Positions 1-9,233 are shown, numbered from the stretch's first letter. The stretch: 64,000 bases of DNA from Caproicibacter sp046707225 (GCF_046707225.1 NZ_JBJKOP010000026.1:62001-126000); one strand, 5' to 3'. Notes: generated by a model not told the origin, from the sequence alone. Made by a program: numbers and translations.

Positions 1-7
1 AAAAAAG

Positions 8-1171
8 GTGATTGTTTTGGAGCCAAAGCAAGAAAAGCTTCTGTCCGATATGGAGATCGACGCCATCGGCGAAATCCTGAATATCAGTTTGGGTTCTTCC
101 GCCACCTCCGTTTCGGAATTGCTTGGGCAGCCGGTCAACATTACGACGCCGGAAGTCAGGCTAATGAAGACCAGCGAATTCGACATTAAAACCTACGAGC
201 CCGCTATCGCTGTTGAAATTAATTATGTTCAGGGACTTTCCGGAAAAAACATACTGATCTTAAAGGAAACGGATGTAAAGGTCATTGTCGGCCTTTTGCT
301 TCAGACGGATTTTTCGGAACAGGAATTCGTCATGGACGAGATGAATGTCGGCGCGATCTGCGAAGTGATGAATCAGATGATGGGCGCGGCGGCCACGGCG
401 CTCTCTCAGTTTTTGAACAGAAGCATCAATATTTCGCCGCCGAATTCGTTCCTGATTGACAATTCGGAACAGTTCAAAGCGAAGTATTTCGAAGACAGCG
501 AGGACATTTGCGCGGTCTATTTCAATCTGATGATCGGTGATGTCGTCAACAGCGAGTTTATCAATGTCATGCCGATTCCGCTTGCAAAAGAGTTGATTTC
601 AAATTTTGGGCTGAGTTCCCCCCCGGAGAATGCGGCTGCCGCTCAGACGGCGCAGACGGAAACTCCGGCCGCAGTGGAAGCGCCGGCGCCCGCCCCGCAG
701 GCCGCCCCGCAGGCCGCCCAGGCACCCGCCCCGGCGCCGGCTGCTCAGACAGCGCAGCCCGCTCCGGCCGAGGCTCAGTTTCAACAGCCGCAGCAGCCTC
801 CGCAGACGGCGCCGCCCGTACAGCAGATGCCCCAGCAGCCGGACAATCTCAATATCAAAAGCGCGGTCTACCCCAGCTTTGACGAGCCGGAGCCAACCCT
901 GACAAAGGGTGAGACCAACAACCTTAATATGATCATGTCCGTTCCGCTTCAGGTTACGGTCGAAATCGGGCGAACTTCCAAAAAGATCAAAGATATTCTT
1001 GATTTTTCAACAGGAACCATTGTAGAACTGGACAAACAGGCCGGGTCCCAGGTTGATGTTTATGTCAACGGGCAGGCGATCGCGAAAGGCAACGTTGTGG
1101 TTGTTGATGATTTCTATGGCGTTCGGATTACGGAAGTAATTAACAGCGACGAAATCATGAAACTGGTATAA
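8..1171 (+). CDS. fliY: Flagellar motor switch phosphatase FliY
   Basis: FliY is a C-ring switch component that also dephosphorylates CheY-P in Firmicutes. The N-terminal part is CheC-like: one phosphatase helix shows D18, E22 and N25, and a second keeps E119 and N122. A linker rich in Ala, Pro and Gln (about residues 205-290) leads to a C-terminal FliN/SpoA-type domain (about 300-387). The GTG start at position 8 lies almost at the window edge, so its ribosome binding site is only partly visible and a start further upstream cannot be excluded. fliM would be expected just upstream. cheY follows after 31 bases in the same direction. The family assignment is firm; the exact N-terminus is less so. 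Confidence 0.9.
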   Translation: MIVLEPKQEKLLSDMEIDAIGEILNISLGSSATSVSELLGQPVNITTPEVRLMKTSEFDIKTYEPAIAVEINYVQGLSGKNILILKETDVKVIVGLLLQTDFSEQEFVMDEMNVGAICEVMNQMMGAAATALSQFLNRSINISPPNSFLIDNSEQFKAKYFEDSEDICAVYFNLMIGDVVNSEFINVMPIPLAKELISNFGLSSPPENAAAAQTAQTETPAAVEAPAPAPQAAPQAAQAPAPAPAAQTAQPAPAEAQFQQPQQPPQTAPPVQQMPQQPDNLNIKSAVYPSFDEPEPTLTKGETNNLNMIMSVPLQVTVEIGRTSKKIKDILDFSTGTIVELDKQAGSQVDVYVNGQAIAKGNVVVVDDFYGVRITEVINSDEIMKLV

Positions 1172-1202
1172 AATAATTCATTCATTCCAAGGAGGATACA
1201 CG

Positions 1203-1565
1203 ATGGAAAAGAAAATCATGCTGGTGGATGATGCCGCTTTTATGCGCATGATGATTAAGGACACGCTGTCAAAGAACGGTTTTACCAACATTATTGAGGC
1301 GAACAACGGTCAGGTGGCGGTTACGAGCTACGCCGCGGAAAAACCGGACCTTGTCATCATGGACATTACCATGCCCGTCATGGACGGCCTGCAGGCGCTG
1401 AAGGAAATCAAAGCTCAGGATCCGGACGCCAATATCATCATGTGCTCCGCCATGGGGCAGGAGGCGATGGTGGTCGACGCCCTTAAGCAGGGCGCGAAGG
1501 ACTTTATTGTAAAACCCTTTAAGGCAGACCGCATTATGAAAACGGTCAACAGCATTCTGGGGTAA
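1203..1565 (+). CDS. cheY: Chemotaxis response regulator CheY
   Basis: This 120-residue single-domain receiver has the acidic pair D9/D10, the phosphoacceptor D54 (in VIMD) and the conserved Lys in the C-terminal VKPF motif, so it should be phosphorylatable by CheA. CheY-P binds the FliM/FliY switch to set the direction of flagellar rotation. It sits between fliY and fliO, the usual Firmicute position, and is preceded by an AAGGAGG ribosome binding site. It is the only CheY in the window, and the cheA operon has none. Length and motifs are normal for the family. Confidence 0.96.
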   Translation: MEKKIMLVDDAAFMRMMIKDTLSKNGFTNIIEANNGQVAVTSYAAEKPDLVIMDITMPVMDGLQALKEIKAQDPDANIIMCSAMGQEAMVVDALKQGAKDFIVKPFKADRIMKTVNSILG

Positions 1566-1586
1566 AAAGATCACGGAGGAATACAC

Positions 1587-1982
1587 ATGAAGCTGAGCAC
1601 GGGCTTTGCATCGGACGTTCTGCCGCTGATTTTTTCCATTGTTGCGATCGCGGCCGTTCTGTACCTTTGCTATCTTCTCAGCCGATACCTGGCGAAAAAG
1701 GCCAACAGCATCGCGAACACCGCCAACATCCGAATTCTGGAGCGTGTGGCGCTTGCACAGGATAAGGGGCTTGCGATCGCGAAGATCTGCGGGCACTGTT
1801 ATCTGATTGGATTTTCATCCGACAGGATTGAGTTATTGAAGGAAATCGACGAAGCGGAAATTCGCTCCCCCGAATCGGGGGCGGGGCGGAATTTTGTGGA
1901 CGCCCTGAACTCCGCGCTCAAGGGCAGATTGGATTTGACAGGCAATGATAGAAAACACAAAAACGACGGACACGAAAAATAA
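1587..1982 (+). CDS. fliO: Flagellar biosynthesis protein FliO
   Basis: This small membrane protein of 131 residues has one N-terminal transmembrane helix (about residues 10-32) followed by a cytoplasmic domain with the typical FliO core (about 45-90). FliO helps assemble FliP into the flagellar export gate. Sequence alone is only moderately diagnostic because FliO is poorly conserved, but its place directly before fliP is decisive. A GGAGG ribosome binding site precedes the ATG. Its 3' end overlaps the chosen fliP start by 38 bases, consistent with translational coupling. Confidence 0.85.
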   Translation: MKLSTGFASDVLPLIFSIVAIAAVLYLCYLLSRYLAKKANSIANTANIRILERVALAQDKGLAIAKICGHCYLIGFSSDRIELLKEIDEAEIRSPESGAGRNFVDALNSALKGRLDLTGNDRKHKNDGHEK

Positions 1983-2733
1983 AAGAGCGACAAGACGCAG
2001 GATCGTAAAAAAAGCGCTGCTATTTTCAGGCGTTTTTTTCATGATTGCCCTGTTTCTGCCCATGAGGGCCTCCGCGGCCGCGGTGGATGTGAACATCAAC
2101 GGGAACGGCACGAGCTCGCTTCAGATTATCGAGATGCTCACCCTTCTCGCTCTGCTTCCGTCCATTCTGATTATGACGACCTGTTTTACGCGCATCGTCA
2201 TCGTTCTGTCTTTCCTGCGAAACGCGATGGGGCTGCAGCAAACCCCGCCGAATCAGGTCTTGATCGGCATATCCCTCTTCCTGACTCTGTTCATCATGTC
2301 TCCTGTTGTGTCGAAAATCAACACGGATGCCTACCAGCCCTTTAAGGAAGAAAAAATCACGCAGGAAGAATTCTTGCAGAAGGCGAGCGAGCCGCTCAAG
2401 GAATTCATGCTGAAAAACACCAGAAAGGAAGATTTGAACCTGTTTGTCAACCTTTCGAAGCAGGACAGCTCCACCCCGGTGGAAAAAATGCCGATTACCC
2501 TTGTGATTCCCGCGTTTATGACAAGCGAGCTGAAACGCGCTTTCATCATTGGATTCCTTCTCTACATCCCGTTCCTTATCATTGACATGATCGTGTCCAG
2601 CACGCTGATGTCGATGGGAATGATCATGCTGCCGCCGGCAACGGTGTCCCTGCCGTTTAAGCTGCTGCTCTTTGTTCTGGTGGACGGATGGGATCTGCTG
2701 TTCAAAACACTGGCCTCGGGCTTTCACCTGTAG
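1945..2733 (+). CDS. fliP: Flagellar type III export gate protein FliP
   Basis: FliP (262 residues) forms the core of the export gate with FliQ and FliR. It has a basic N-terminus, a hydrophobic signal-like segment ending in MRASA (about residues 25-45), then the characteristic helices. Family motifs seen are the TTCFTRIVIVLSFLRNA stretch and the C-terminal LPFKLLLFVLVDGW stretch. The ATG at 1945 overlaps fliO and has only a weak ribosome binding site, so translation probably depends on coupling to fliO. fliQ follows after 21 bases. Confidence 0.95.
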   Translation: MIENTKTTDTKNKRATRRRIVKKALLFSGVFFMIALFLPMRASAAAVDVNINGNGTSSLQIIEMLTLLALLPSILIMTTCFTRIVIVLSFLRNAMGLQQTPPNQVLIGISLFLTLFIMSPVVSKINTDAYQPFKEEKITQEEFLQKASEPLKEFMLKNTRKEDLNLFVNLSKQDSSTPVEKMPITLVIPAFMTSELKRAFIIGFLLYIPFLIIDMIVSSTLMSMGMIMLPPATVSLPFKLLLFVLVDGWDLLFKTLASGFHL

Positions 2734-2754
2734 GCGGCTTAAGGAGGTTCGGAG

Positions 2755-3021
2755 ATGACCGTTTCAAAAGTAATGGAAGTGATACAGGCCGCCATGCTTG
2801 TCACGCTGAAAATCGCGGGGCCTATTCTGATCTCAAGCATGCTGGTGGGGCTTGTCATTTCCGTTCTGCAGGCGGCCACCCAGATTCACGAGCAGACCGT
2901 GGCGTTTGTGCCGAAGTTGTTTACCATTGCCGCCGTTATGGTTTTGCTGGGGCCGTGGATCATGCAGGTCATGAATGACTTTATGCAGTACATCTTCCGG
3001 CTGATGGTTTCCCTGAATTGA
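2755..3021 (+). CDS. fliQ: Flagellar export gate protein FliQ
   Basis: FliQ is an 88-residue protein with two transmembrane helices (about 16-38 and 50-75). It has the usual FliQ features, including a Q-A-A-T-Q-I-H-E-Q type loop between the helices. It assembles around FliP and FliR in the export gate. A strong AAGGAGG ribosome binding site lies just upstream, and the length matches the family. It is flanked by fliP and fliR in the standard order. Confidence 0.95.
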   Translation: MTVSKVMEVIQAAMLVTLKIAGPILISSMLVGLVISVLQAATQIHEQTVAFVPKLFTIAAVMVLLGPWIMQVMNDFMQYIFRLMVSLN

Positions 3022-3037
3022 AGACGGGGCGGAGAAC

Positions 3038-3805
3038 ATGAAACTGGATTACAATTACACGCTGCTCATGCTGATTTTTCTGCGGATGTCGGGCTGCATC
3101 TTTTTCAATCCGATCATCGGCCGGCGAAATCTGCCGAATGTTGTCAAAATCGGTCTGACGATGATGCTGACCCTGTTTGCTTACCGCCTGACGACGGACC
3201 GCTCGATTGAAATCAATTCGTTTCTCGTCCTTTTTTTCTCCGGTCTGAAAGAACTGCTGGTCGGCTTCATTATCGGCTATATCATCCAGCTGTTCCTCTC
3301 CGTCATTGTGATGGGCGGTGAAATGTCCGACCTGCAGGTCGGCATCTCCATGTCGAAGGTATACGATCCGCAGAGCGACGTTTCCATGCCGCTTTCCGCG
3401 TCGATGCTGAACGCGATGTACTTTCTGATGTTTTTCTGCACCAATGCGCACCTGACCCTGATCGAGGTTTTTGTCAAGCTGGGCGCCGTCGTTCCCTACG
3501 GTGACGGGCTTCAGCTCAGCGCGGGGCTGTTCGGCGGCCTTGCCGCCCTTTTGGGGCAGATGCTGATCTATGCGGTCAAACTCTCCCTGCCGATGGTGGC
3601 GGTGCAGATGATCGGCGAAATCGGCACCGGCCTGATGATGCGCGCGGTGCCGCAAATCGATATCTTCACAGTGGAAATTCAGCTGAAGATTCTGATCGGC
3701 TTTCTGGTGATGCTCATCCTTGTTCCGTCGTACGCTTCGTTTCTGGAGCGGATGATGACCCTGATGTTCGACCGAATCAGCGCCGTGTACGCCATACTGG
3801 CCTAA
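3038..3805 (+). CDS. fliR: Flagellar export gate protein FliR
   Basis: FliR (255 residues) is a polytopic membrane protein that completes the FliP-FliQ-FliR gate. The start MKLDYNYTLLMLIFLRMSG and a predicted series of about six hydrophobic segments fit the family. A GGCGGAG ribosome binding site precedes the ATG. In some clostridia fliR and flhB are fused; here they are separate, with 18 bases between the fliR stop and the flhB GTG start. Confidence 0.95.
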   Translation: MKLDYNYTLLMLIFLRMSGCIFFNPIIGRRNLPNVVKIGLTMMLTLFAYRLTTDRSIEINSFLVLFFSGLKELLVGFIIGYIIQLFLSVIVMGGEMSDLQVGISMSKVYDPQSDVSMPLSASMLNAMYFLMFFCTNAHLTLIEVFVKLGAVVPYGDGLQLSAGLFGGLAALLGQMLIYAVKLSLPMVAVQMIGEIGTGLMMRAVPQIDIFTVEIQLKILIGFLVMLILVPSYASFLERMMTLMFDRISAVYAILA

Positions 3806-3823
3806 CGCCGAGGGGGGATTGCA

Positions 3824-4900
3824 GTGCCGGACGGTTCGTCGGAAAACAAAACGGAAAAAGCAACCCCGAAAAAGAGGGAGGACGAGCGAAAAAAAGGGAA
3901 TATCTTTCAAAGTGCCGACGTTGTCAGTTCTCTTTCGATTCTTGCGGTTTTTGTCATGCTCCGCATTGCGTTTCCGTATCTTTACCTCTATTTATCCAAT
4001 TTTATTCAGAGGTATATCTCCTATACCGCAACCAAGAGCGCCATCACACAGACGGTTGCCGTGGATATTCTGCGCGACGCATGGATTGCCATCCTCCTTC
4101 TTTGCTCCCCGGTGCTGCTTGCGGCGCTGCTTGCGGCGATTCTCGCGACCGGCGCGCAGACAAGATTCAAATTTTCAGGAGAAAAAATTAAATTTAAACT
4201 CACGAACGTAAGCCCGCTGCAGGGGTTCAAAAAACTGTTTTCCCTCCGGTCGGTCTCGGAGCTGATCAAATCGATCATTAAAACCATTGCGATCGGGTAC
4301 GTGATGTACCTGCAGATGAAAAAGATCTGCGCGGACTGCATCGCGATGATGAGCGGAGATGTGATGCAGTCCGCCGTCCAAATGCTGAATGCCGTGATGG
4401 ATATGGTAATTCAGATGACGCTGGTTTTCATCGCGATTGCGGCGGCGGACTATTTCTACCAGTGGTGGGATTATGAACGAAACATCCGGATGACGAAGCA
4501 GGAGATGAAGGAGGAGTACAAACAGCTGGAAGGCAATCCTGAAATCAAGGGACGAATCCGGCAGGTACAGCGAAGCATTTCCGGACGCCGGATGATGCAG
4601 CAGGTGCCGCAGGCCGACGTGGTCATCCGCAACCCGACCCATTTTGCCGTCGCGCTGCGCTACCACGCGCAGGAGGACACGGCGCCGGTTGTGGTTGCGA
4701 AAGGGCAGGATTATCTGGCCCTGAAAATTATCGAAATCGCGGAGCAGCATCAGATCCCGATGAAGGAGGACAGGCCCCTGGCCCGCGCGCTCTATGCGTC
4801 GGTTGAGGTGAACAGCCAGATTCCGCAGGAATTTTACCAGGCGCTGGCCGAGGTTATGGCGTGGGTCTACCGCCTGAAACAGGAAGGAGAGGAAAGATGA
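3824..4900 (+). CDS. flhB: Flagellar export switch protein FlhB
   Basis: FlhB (358 residues) switches export specificity from rod/hook to filament substrates after cleaving itself. The N-terminus carries the typical KTEKATPKKREDERKKGN motif, followed by four membrane segments and a cytoplasmic domain. The autocleavage motif NPTH is intact at residues 270-273. It starts with GTG behind a GAGGGGGG ribosome binding site. Its TGA overlaps the flhA ATG (ATGA), so the two are translationally coupled. A second, short FlhB C-domain-like protein lies at 19467-19775. Confidence 0.96.
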   Translation: MPDGSSENKTEKATPKKREDERKKGNIFQSADVVSSLSILAVFVMLRIAFPYLYLYLSNFIQRYISYTATKSAITQTVAVDILRDAWIAILLLCSPVLLAALLAAILATGAQTRFKFSGEKIKFKLTNVSPLQGFKKLFSLRSVSELIKSIIKTIAIGYVMYLQMKKICADCIAMMSGDVMQSAVQMLNAVMDMVIQMTLVFIAIAAADYFYQWWDYERNIRMTKQEMKEEYKQLEGNPEIKGRIRQVQRSISGRRMMQQVPQADVVIRNPTHFAVALRYHAQEDTAPVVVAKGQDYLALKIIEIAEQHQIPMKEDRPLARALYASVEVNSQIPQEFYQALAEVMAWVYRLKQEGEER

Positions 4901-6957
4901 AACTACTCAATCACGTCGTGTCGCTGTTTGTCATTTTGATTATCGCGCTGATCATCATTCCTCTTCCGGCATTTATGCTGGATATGATGTTCATCATCAA
5001 TATTTCCCTGTCGCTGATCATTTTGATGCTGACCATGTACATCAAAACGGCGCTTGAATTTTCGGTCTTTCCGTCCATTCTTCTGATTACGACCCTGTTC
5101 CGGCTTGCGCTGAACATCTCTTCCACAAGGCTGATTCTTTCCCACTCCGGCTCGGCCGGGCAGGTCATCAAGACGTTCGGCACATTCGTTCTTCAGGGGA
5201 ACATCGTCGTGGGATTTGTCGTGTTCCTGATTATCGTGCTGGTTCAGTTCCTGGTCATCACAAAGGGTGCGGAGCGTGTTTCGGAGGTGGCGGCCAGGTT
5301 CCGTTTGGACGCGATGCCCGGCAAGCAGATGGCCATTGACGCCGACCTGAATTCCGGTCTGATCGACGAGCAGACGGCCCGCAGGCGCCGCGAAGACATC
5401 CAGCGCGAAGCGGAATTCTACGGCTCCATGGACGGCGCGAGCAAGTTTGTCAAGGGCGACGCGATCATGTCGATCGTCATCACGTTCATCAACTTTATCG
5501 GCGGACTGATCGTCGGCATGGTGCAGGGCGGTCAGTCGTTCGGCGACGTGCTGAACCTCTATTCCATCGCGACGGTCGGCGACGGTCTGGTTTCCCAGGT
5601 GCCGGCGCTTCTGATCTCCACTGCGACGGGCATGATCGTGACGCGCGCGGCATCCAGTTCCACGCTGGGCGAGGATGTTTCCCGCCAGTTTTCTTCTCAG
5701 CCGATGGTGCTTCTGCTGGCCGGGTGCGGCATTTTCGCGCTGAATCTGATTCCCGGCATGCCTCATGTGCAGCTTCTTCTGCTTTCCGCGTTCCTGATCG
5801 GTTCCGGTCTGATGTTCCGCAGAAAACTGGAACAGTCCGCCGCCGCGCCGGCGGAGCAGGCGGCCGGTTCGTCCGCTGTTCCGCAGCAGAGCGACGAGAC
5901 CGCCTATTATAAGAATATCGATCATATTTACGGGCTTCTTCCGCTGGACGCGATTGAAATGGATTTCGGTTACAGCCTGATTCCTCTGGTGGATGAAGCG
6001 AGCGGAAGCAGCTTTATCGAGCGTCTGGTGACGTTCCGCAAACAGTTCGCGGTCGAGATGGGAATGGTGGTCCCCACCGTCCGTCTGCGCGACAACGGCC
6101 TGCTCAACCCGAACCAGTATGTCATCAAGATCAAAGGCGAGGAAGTCGCCCGCGGTGAAATCCTGATGGACTACTACCTTGCGCTTGACCCGGGCAACCG
6201 GACCGGAGAAATCGACGGAATCAATACGATTGAGCCTGCTTATGGGATTCCGAGCAAGTGGATTACCCCCGACAAGAAGGACATGGCGGAGATATACGGA
6301 TATACGGTCATCGATCCTCTTTCCGTCGTTGTGACGCATCTTTCCGAAACCGTGCGCCGCCACGCGGACGAACTGCTCTCCAGACAGGAGATCGGCCAGC
6401 TTCTGGAAAGCGTCAAAACCTACGACGCATCCCTTGTTTCCGACGTTGTGCCGAACGTGATCACGCAAAGCAACCTGCAGAAGGTTTTGTGCTCCCTGCT
6501 GAAGGAAGGCATTCCCATCCGAGACATGGAAACGATTCTGGAAACGGTCTCCAACAATGCCGTCGCGGCACGGGACCCGGACATGATGACGGAATATGTG
6601 CGGCAGGCGCTGCACCGCACCATTACCCGAAAATGGGCGGACGGCGGTCAGATCCGGGTGATCACGCTGGACAACGAGGTGGAAAAATCCATTGTCGGCT
6701 CCATCAGCAAAAACGAACACGGGACCTATTTATCGCTTGACCCGCAAACGACCCAGAAGATCATCACAAAACTGACGGACTGCATCGCAAAGGTGCACGA
6801 CGTGGTGAATACCCCGGTGATTCTGACCTCCCCGGTGGTGCGAATCTATTTCAGCAAACTGCTGCAGCAGTTTTATCCGCGGGCCGTCGTGCTTTCCTTT
6901 AATGAGCTTGACAACAACATACAGATTCAGGCGGTCGCCAACGTAACGCTGGAATAG
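4897..6957 (+). CDS. flhA: Flagellar export apparatus protein FlhA
   Basis: FlhA forms the nonameric ring of the export apparatus. It has an N-terminal membrane half of about eight helices and a C-terminal cytoplasmic half that docks substrate-chaperone complexes. The conserved loop with EVAARFRLDAMPGKQMAID is visible around residue 140. I chose the ATG at 4897 (686 residues), which overlaps the flhB stop and has AGGAAGGAGAGG upstream, over an in-frame GTG at 4861 inside flhB. No flhF or flhG follows; the sigma-28 gene is next. Confidence 0.96.
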   Translation: MKLLNHVVSLFVILIIALIIIPLPAFMLDMMFIINISLSLIILMLTMYIKTALEFSVFPSILLITTLFRLALNISSTRLILSHSGSAGQVIKTFGTFVLQGNIVVGFVVFLIIVLVQFLVITKGAERVSEVAARFRLDAMPGKQMAIDADLNSGLIDEQTARRRREDIQREAEFYGSMDGASKFVKGDAIMSIVITFINFIGGLIVGMVQGGQSFGDVLNLYSIATVGDGLVSQVPALLISTATGMIVTRAASSSTLGEDVSRQFSSQPMVLLLAGCGIFALNLIPGMPHVQLLLLSAFLIGSGLMFRRKLEQSAAAPAEQAAGSSAVPQQSDETAYYKNIDHIYGLLPLDAIEMDFGYSLIPLVDEASGSSFIERLVTFRKQFAVEMGMVVPTVRLRDNGLLNPNQYVIKIKGEEVARGEILMDYYLALDPGNRTGEIDGINTIEPAYGIPSKWITPDKKDMAEIYGYTVIDPLSVVVTHLSETVRRHADELLSRQEIGQLLESVKTYDASLVSDVVPNVITQSNLQKVLCSLLKEGIPIRDMETILETVSNNAVAARDPDMMTEYVRQALHRTITRKWADGGQIRVITLDNEVEKSIVGSISKNEHGTYLSLDPQTTQKIITKLTDCIAKVHDVVNTPVILTSPVVRIYFSKLLQQFYPRAVVLSFNELDNNIQIQAVANVTLE

Positions 6958-6986
6958 TTAAATCAACGCGGAAAGGAGAGGGCTGT

Positions 6987-7760
6987 ATGACGAAAAACTA
7001 TGAGGTACAAGAAATACCGCTGCAGGAGCTTTGGACCCGGTACAGCAAAACCGGGGATATTGAAACGCGCAACGAGCTGATTCGTCAGTACAGCTATCTG
7101 GTCCGCTGTATTGCAATAAAAATTGTCGGACGCTATCAGTATTTTAATTATCTGGACGATATAATAAATGAAGGTTTAATTGCTCTGATGGATGCGATTG
7201 CAAAGTTTGACATGATGAAGAATGTAAAGTTCGAGACCTTTGCATCCATTAAGGTAAGGGGCGCGATGATCGATTACATCAGGCGGCAGGATTGTTTTCC
7301 CCGCAGGCTGAAAAAAATGGCGAAGGCGATCAACGAGGCGGACGAAACGCTGAATCAGCGGCTGGGACGCAGCCCGACGGAACAGGAAATTGCAGATTAC
7401 ATGAGAATCAGCCTGCCGGAATATGAAAAAATGCTGGCGGAGACCAGTTCGATGAACATCCTGTCCTTTGAAGAACTGGTTTATGAAAAGGGAGTCGAAA
7501 GCATTGCCCTGCACAGCGCCAATTCAACCGGCGGCCCCGAACAGGTAATGGCCGAAAAGGAACTGAGCAGCATGCTTCAGCTTGATATTGAGAATTTGGA
7601 AGAAAAAGAGAAGATCGTAATTTCACTGTATTACAAGGAACAGCTGAAAATCAAGGAAATTTCGGGCGTAATGGGAATCAGCGAATCAAGGGTTTCGCAA
7701 ATCCATTCCAGTGCGCTGAGAAAGCTGAGAAGAAGTTTGGAAAGTTACCTCAAACAATAG
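6987..7760 (+). CDS. sigD: RNA polymerase sigma-28 factor (FliA/SigD/WhiG family)
   Basis: This 257-residue flagellar sigma factor directs transcription of late motility genes. Sigma region 2 (about 20-100) includes YLDDIINEGLIALMDAI and the DNA-melting stretch KFETFASIKVRGAMIDYIR. Region 3 (RRLKKMAKAINEADETL onward) and a C-terminal region 4 helix-turn-helix (IKEISGVMGISESRVSQIH) follow. A GGAAAGGAGAG ribosome binding site supports the ATG. Matching promoters occur at 15853, 19399 and 21239. No anti-sigma flgM gene is visible in the window. Confidence 0.95.
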   Translation: MTKNYEVQEIPLQELWTRYSKTGDIETRNELIRQYSYLVRCIAIKIVGRYQYFNYLDDIINEGLIALMDAIAKFDMMKNVKFETFASIKVRGAMIDYIRRQDCFPRRLKKMAKAINEADETLNQRLGRSPTEQEIADYMRISLPEYEKMLAETSSMNILSFEELVYEKGVESIALHSANSTGGPEQVMAEKELSSMLQLDIENLEEKEKIVISLYYKEQLKIKEISGVMGISESRVSQIHSSALRKLRRSLESYLKQ

Positions 7761-7775
7761 GAAGGACGGATCGCA

Positions 7776-8507
7776 ATGGTCAGGGGTTTTTATATGCTGG
7801 GTTCCGGGATTCTGACGCAGAGCCGGGTGCTGAACACAATCAGCAACAATGTCGCAAATGTCGATACCAACGGGTTCAAAAAGACCCGCGTGATGGAAAA
7901 AACCTTCGGGAGCATGGTCGTTGAGCGGGTTGACCGGAACAGAACGCCGGTTGGCTCGGCGTCGATGATGAATACCGCGGATGAAGCCGTGACGGACTAC
8001 TCGCAGGGGACGGTAAACCAGACGGGCAGAAAATTGGATTTCGCCATTAAGGGCGACGGCTTTTTCGCCGTACAGGGGGATAACGGGACCGTCTACACCA
8101 GAAACGGCAGTTTCAATATTGACAGCGACGGGTATCTGGTTCTAAAAGGACAGGGCAGGGTGCTGGGCAGCGACGGGAATCCCATCCGGCCCGGAACGGA
8201 CGAAATTTCGTCGGACGGACAGGGCCGCCTGACCGCGAACGGCGCGCCTGTCGGTCAGCTTGCCGTATACCGGTTTCCTGACAATGCCGCGCTGAAAACA
8301 GTGGGGGAAGGGATGTTCCAGGGTGCGAACGCCGGCCTGGTCACAACGCCGGCCGTCCTGTGGAAGTCGCTGGAGGGCTCCAATGTTGATATGACGGAGG
8401 AGATGACCAGCGCCCTGTCGTCCCAGCGCGAGCTTCAGTCCTGCTCTCAGGCGCTGAAGATGTATGATACCGTTCTGGATCAGGCTGTGGATATTGCAAA
8501 GCTTTAA
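7776..8507 (+). CDS. Flagellar hook-basal body rod protein (FlgF/FlgG family, FlhO-like)
   Basis: This 243-residue axial protein has the N-terminal rod signature SNNVANVDTNGFKK (about residues 23-36), a central FlgE/F/G-type domain (DGFFAVQ, TRNGSFNIDSDGYLV), and a C-terminal helix ending in the usual SALSSQRELQSCSQAL region. Such proteins form the distal rod or connect rod to hook. The tandem arrangement with a second family member and the position after sigD resemble flhO-flhP of Bacillus. Which of FlgF or FlgG it corresponds to cannot be settled by reading alone. Confidence 0.88.
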   Translation: MVRGFYMLGSGILTQSRVLNTISNNVANVDTNGFKKTRVMEKTFGSMVVERVDRNRTPVGSASMMNTADEAVTDYSQGTVNQTGRKLDFAIKGDGFFAVQGDNGTVYTRNGSFNIDSDGYLVLKGQGRVLGSDGNPIRPGTDEISSDGQGRLTANGAPVGQLAVYRFPDNAALKTVGEGMFQGANAGLVTTPAVLWKSLEGSNVDMTEEMTSALSSQRELQSCSQALKMYDTVLDQAVDIAKL

Positions 8508-8528
8508 TATCGGGGAGGGGAAAACGCT

Positions 8529-9233
8529 ATGATGACTTCTTTTTATACGGCGACGGCCGGCGCGATTGCACAGGAGCAGAAAATGGACGTGACTTCAAAC
8601 AATATCGCAAACGCTTCTACCCAGGGGTTTAAACCGGACAAGGTTTCGTTTGCGGATCTACTCTACACGGGCGTGCACGGCAAGGAAACGGCAAACAGCC
8701 TGAAAGTTGGCCACGGGGACCGTCTGGACAATACGGACACGGTTTTTACACAGGGAAGCGTCCAGAAAACCAATCGTTCGCTTGACTACGCGCTCCCCTC
8801 GGAAAACGCGTTTTTTGCGGTGAGATGTACGGACGGCACGGTGCGCTTCACACGGAACGGCGGTTTTCAGCTTTCGGAAAATGCCGACGGCGGCTTTTTT
8901 CTGGCGGATTCCCAAGGAGGAGTTGTTCTGGACAGCGATGGAAACGCGATAACGGTAAAAAATGAAGACGATCCGCAGAACGTGGGGGTCTATTCTTTTA
9001 AAAACTGTGACGGGCTGAAAAAGACGGGCGGGAATTATCTGGAAGAGACCACGGCTTCCGGGCTGGCGTCTGTTTCAAACGTGAAGCCTATTCAGGGCAG
9101 TATAGAGGAATCTACGGTGGATTTAGCGGACGAAATGACGGCGATGATCAGCGCGCAGAAGGCGTTCGCATTTAACGCGAAAATTCTCAGCATTTCAGAC
9201 AATACCATGCAGACAGTCAATAATTTACGCTGA
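8529..9233 (+). CDS. Flagellar hook-basal body rod protein (FlgF/FlgG family, FlhP-like)
   Basis: This is the second tandem rod protein (234 residues). It has the signature SNNIANASTQGFKPDK (about 24-39), the domain core FFAVRCTDGTVRFTRNGGF and the C-terminal helix motif VDLADEMTAMISAQKAF. It is more divergent in the middle than its neighbour. The start is an ATG-ATG pair; the first has a GGGGAGGGG ribosome binding site at a suitable distance. It likely builds the distal rod or rod-hook transition together with the preceding protein. Confidence 0.88.
   Translation: MMTSFYTATAGAIAQEQKMDVTSNNIANASTQGFKPDKVSFADLLYTGVHGKETANSLKVGHGDRLDNTDTVFTQGSVQKTNRSLDYALPSENAFFAVRCTDGTVRFTRNGGFQLSENADGGFFLADSQGGVVLDSDGNAITVKNEDDPQNVGVYSFKNCDGLKKTGGNYLEETTASGLASVSNVKPIQGSIEESTVDLADEMTAMISAQKAFAFNAKILSISDNTMQTVNNLR

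Noticed and set aside
630..902. Arg/Pro-rich short frame within fliY
   Set aside because: It is the out-of-frame reading of the Ala/Pro/Gln linker of FliY; low-complexity DNA explains it.
4903..6720. Long open frame of 605 codons on the minus strand opposite flhA
   Set aside because: flhA is complete and conserved; the opposite frame is rich in His, Arg, Gln and Asp, with no ribosome binding site and no domain.
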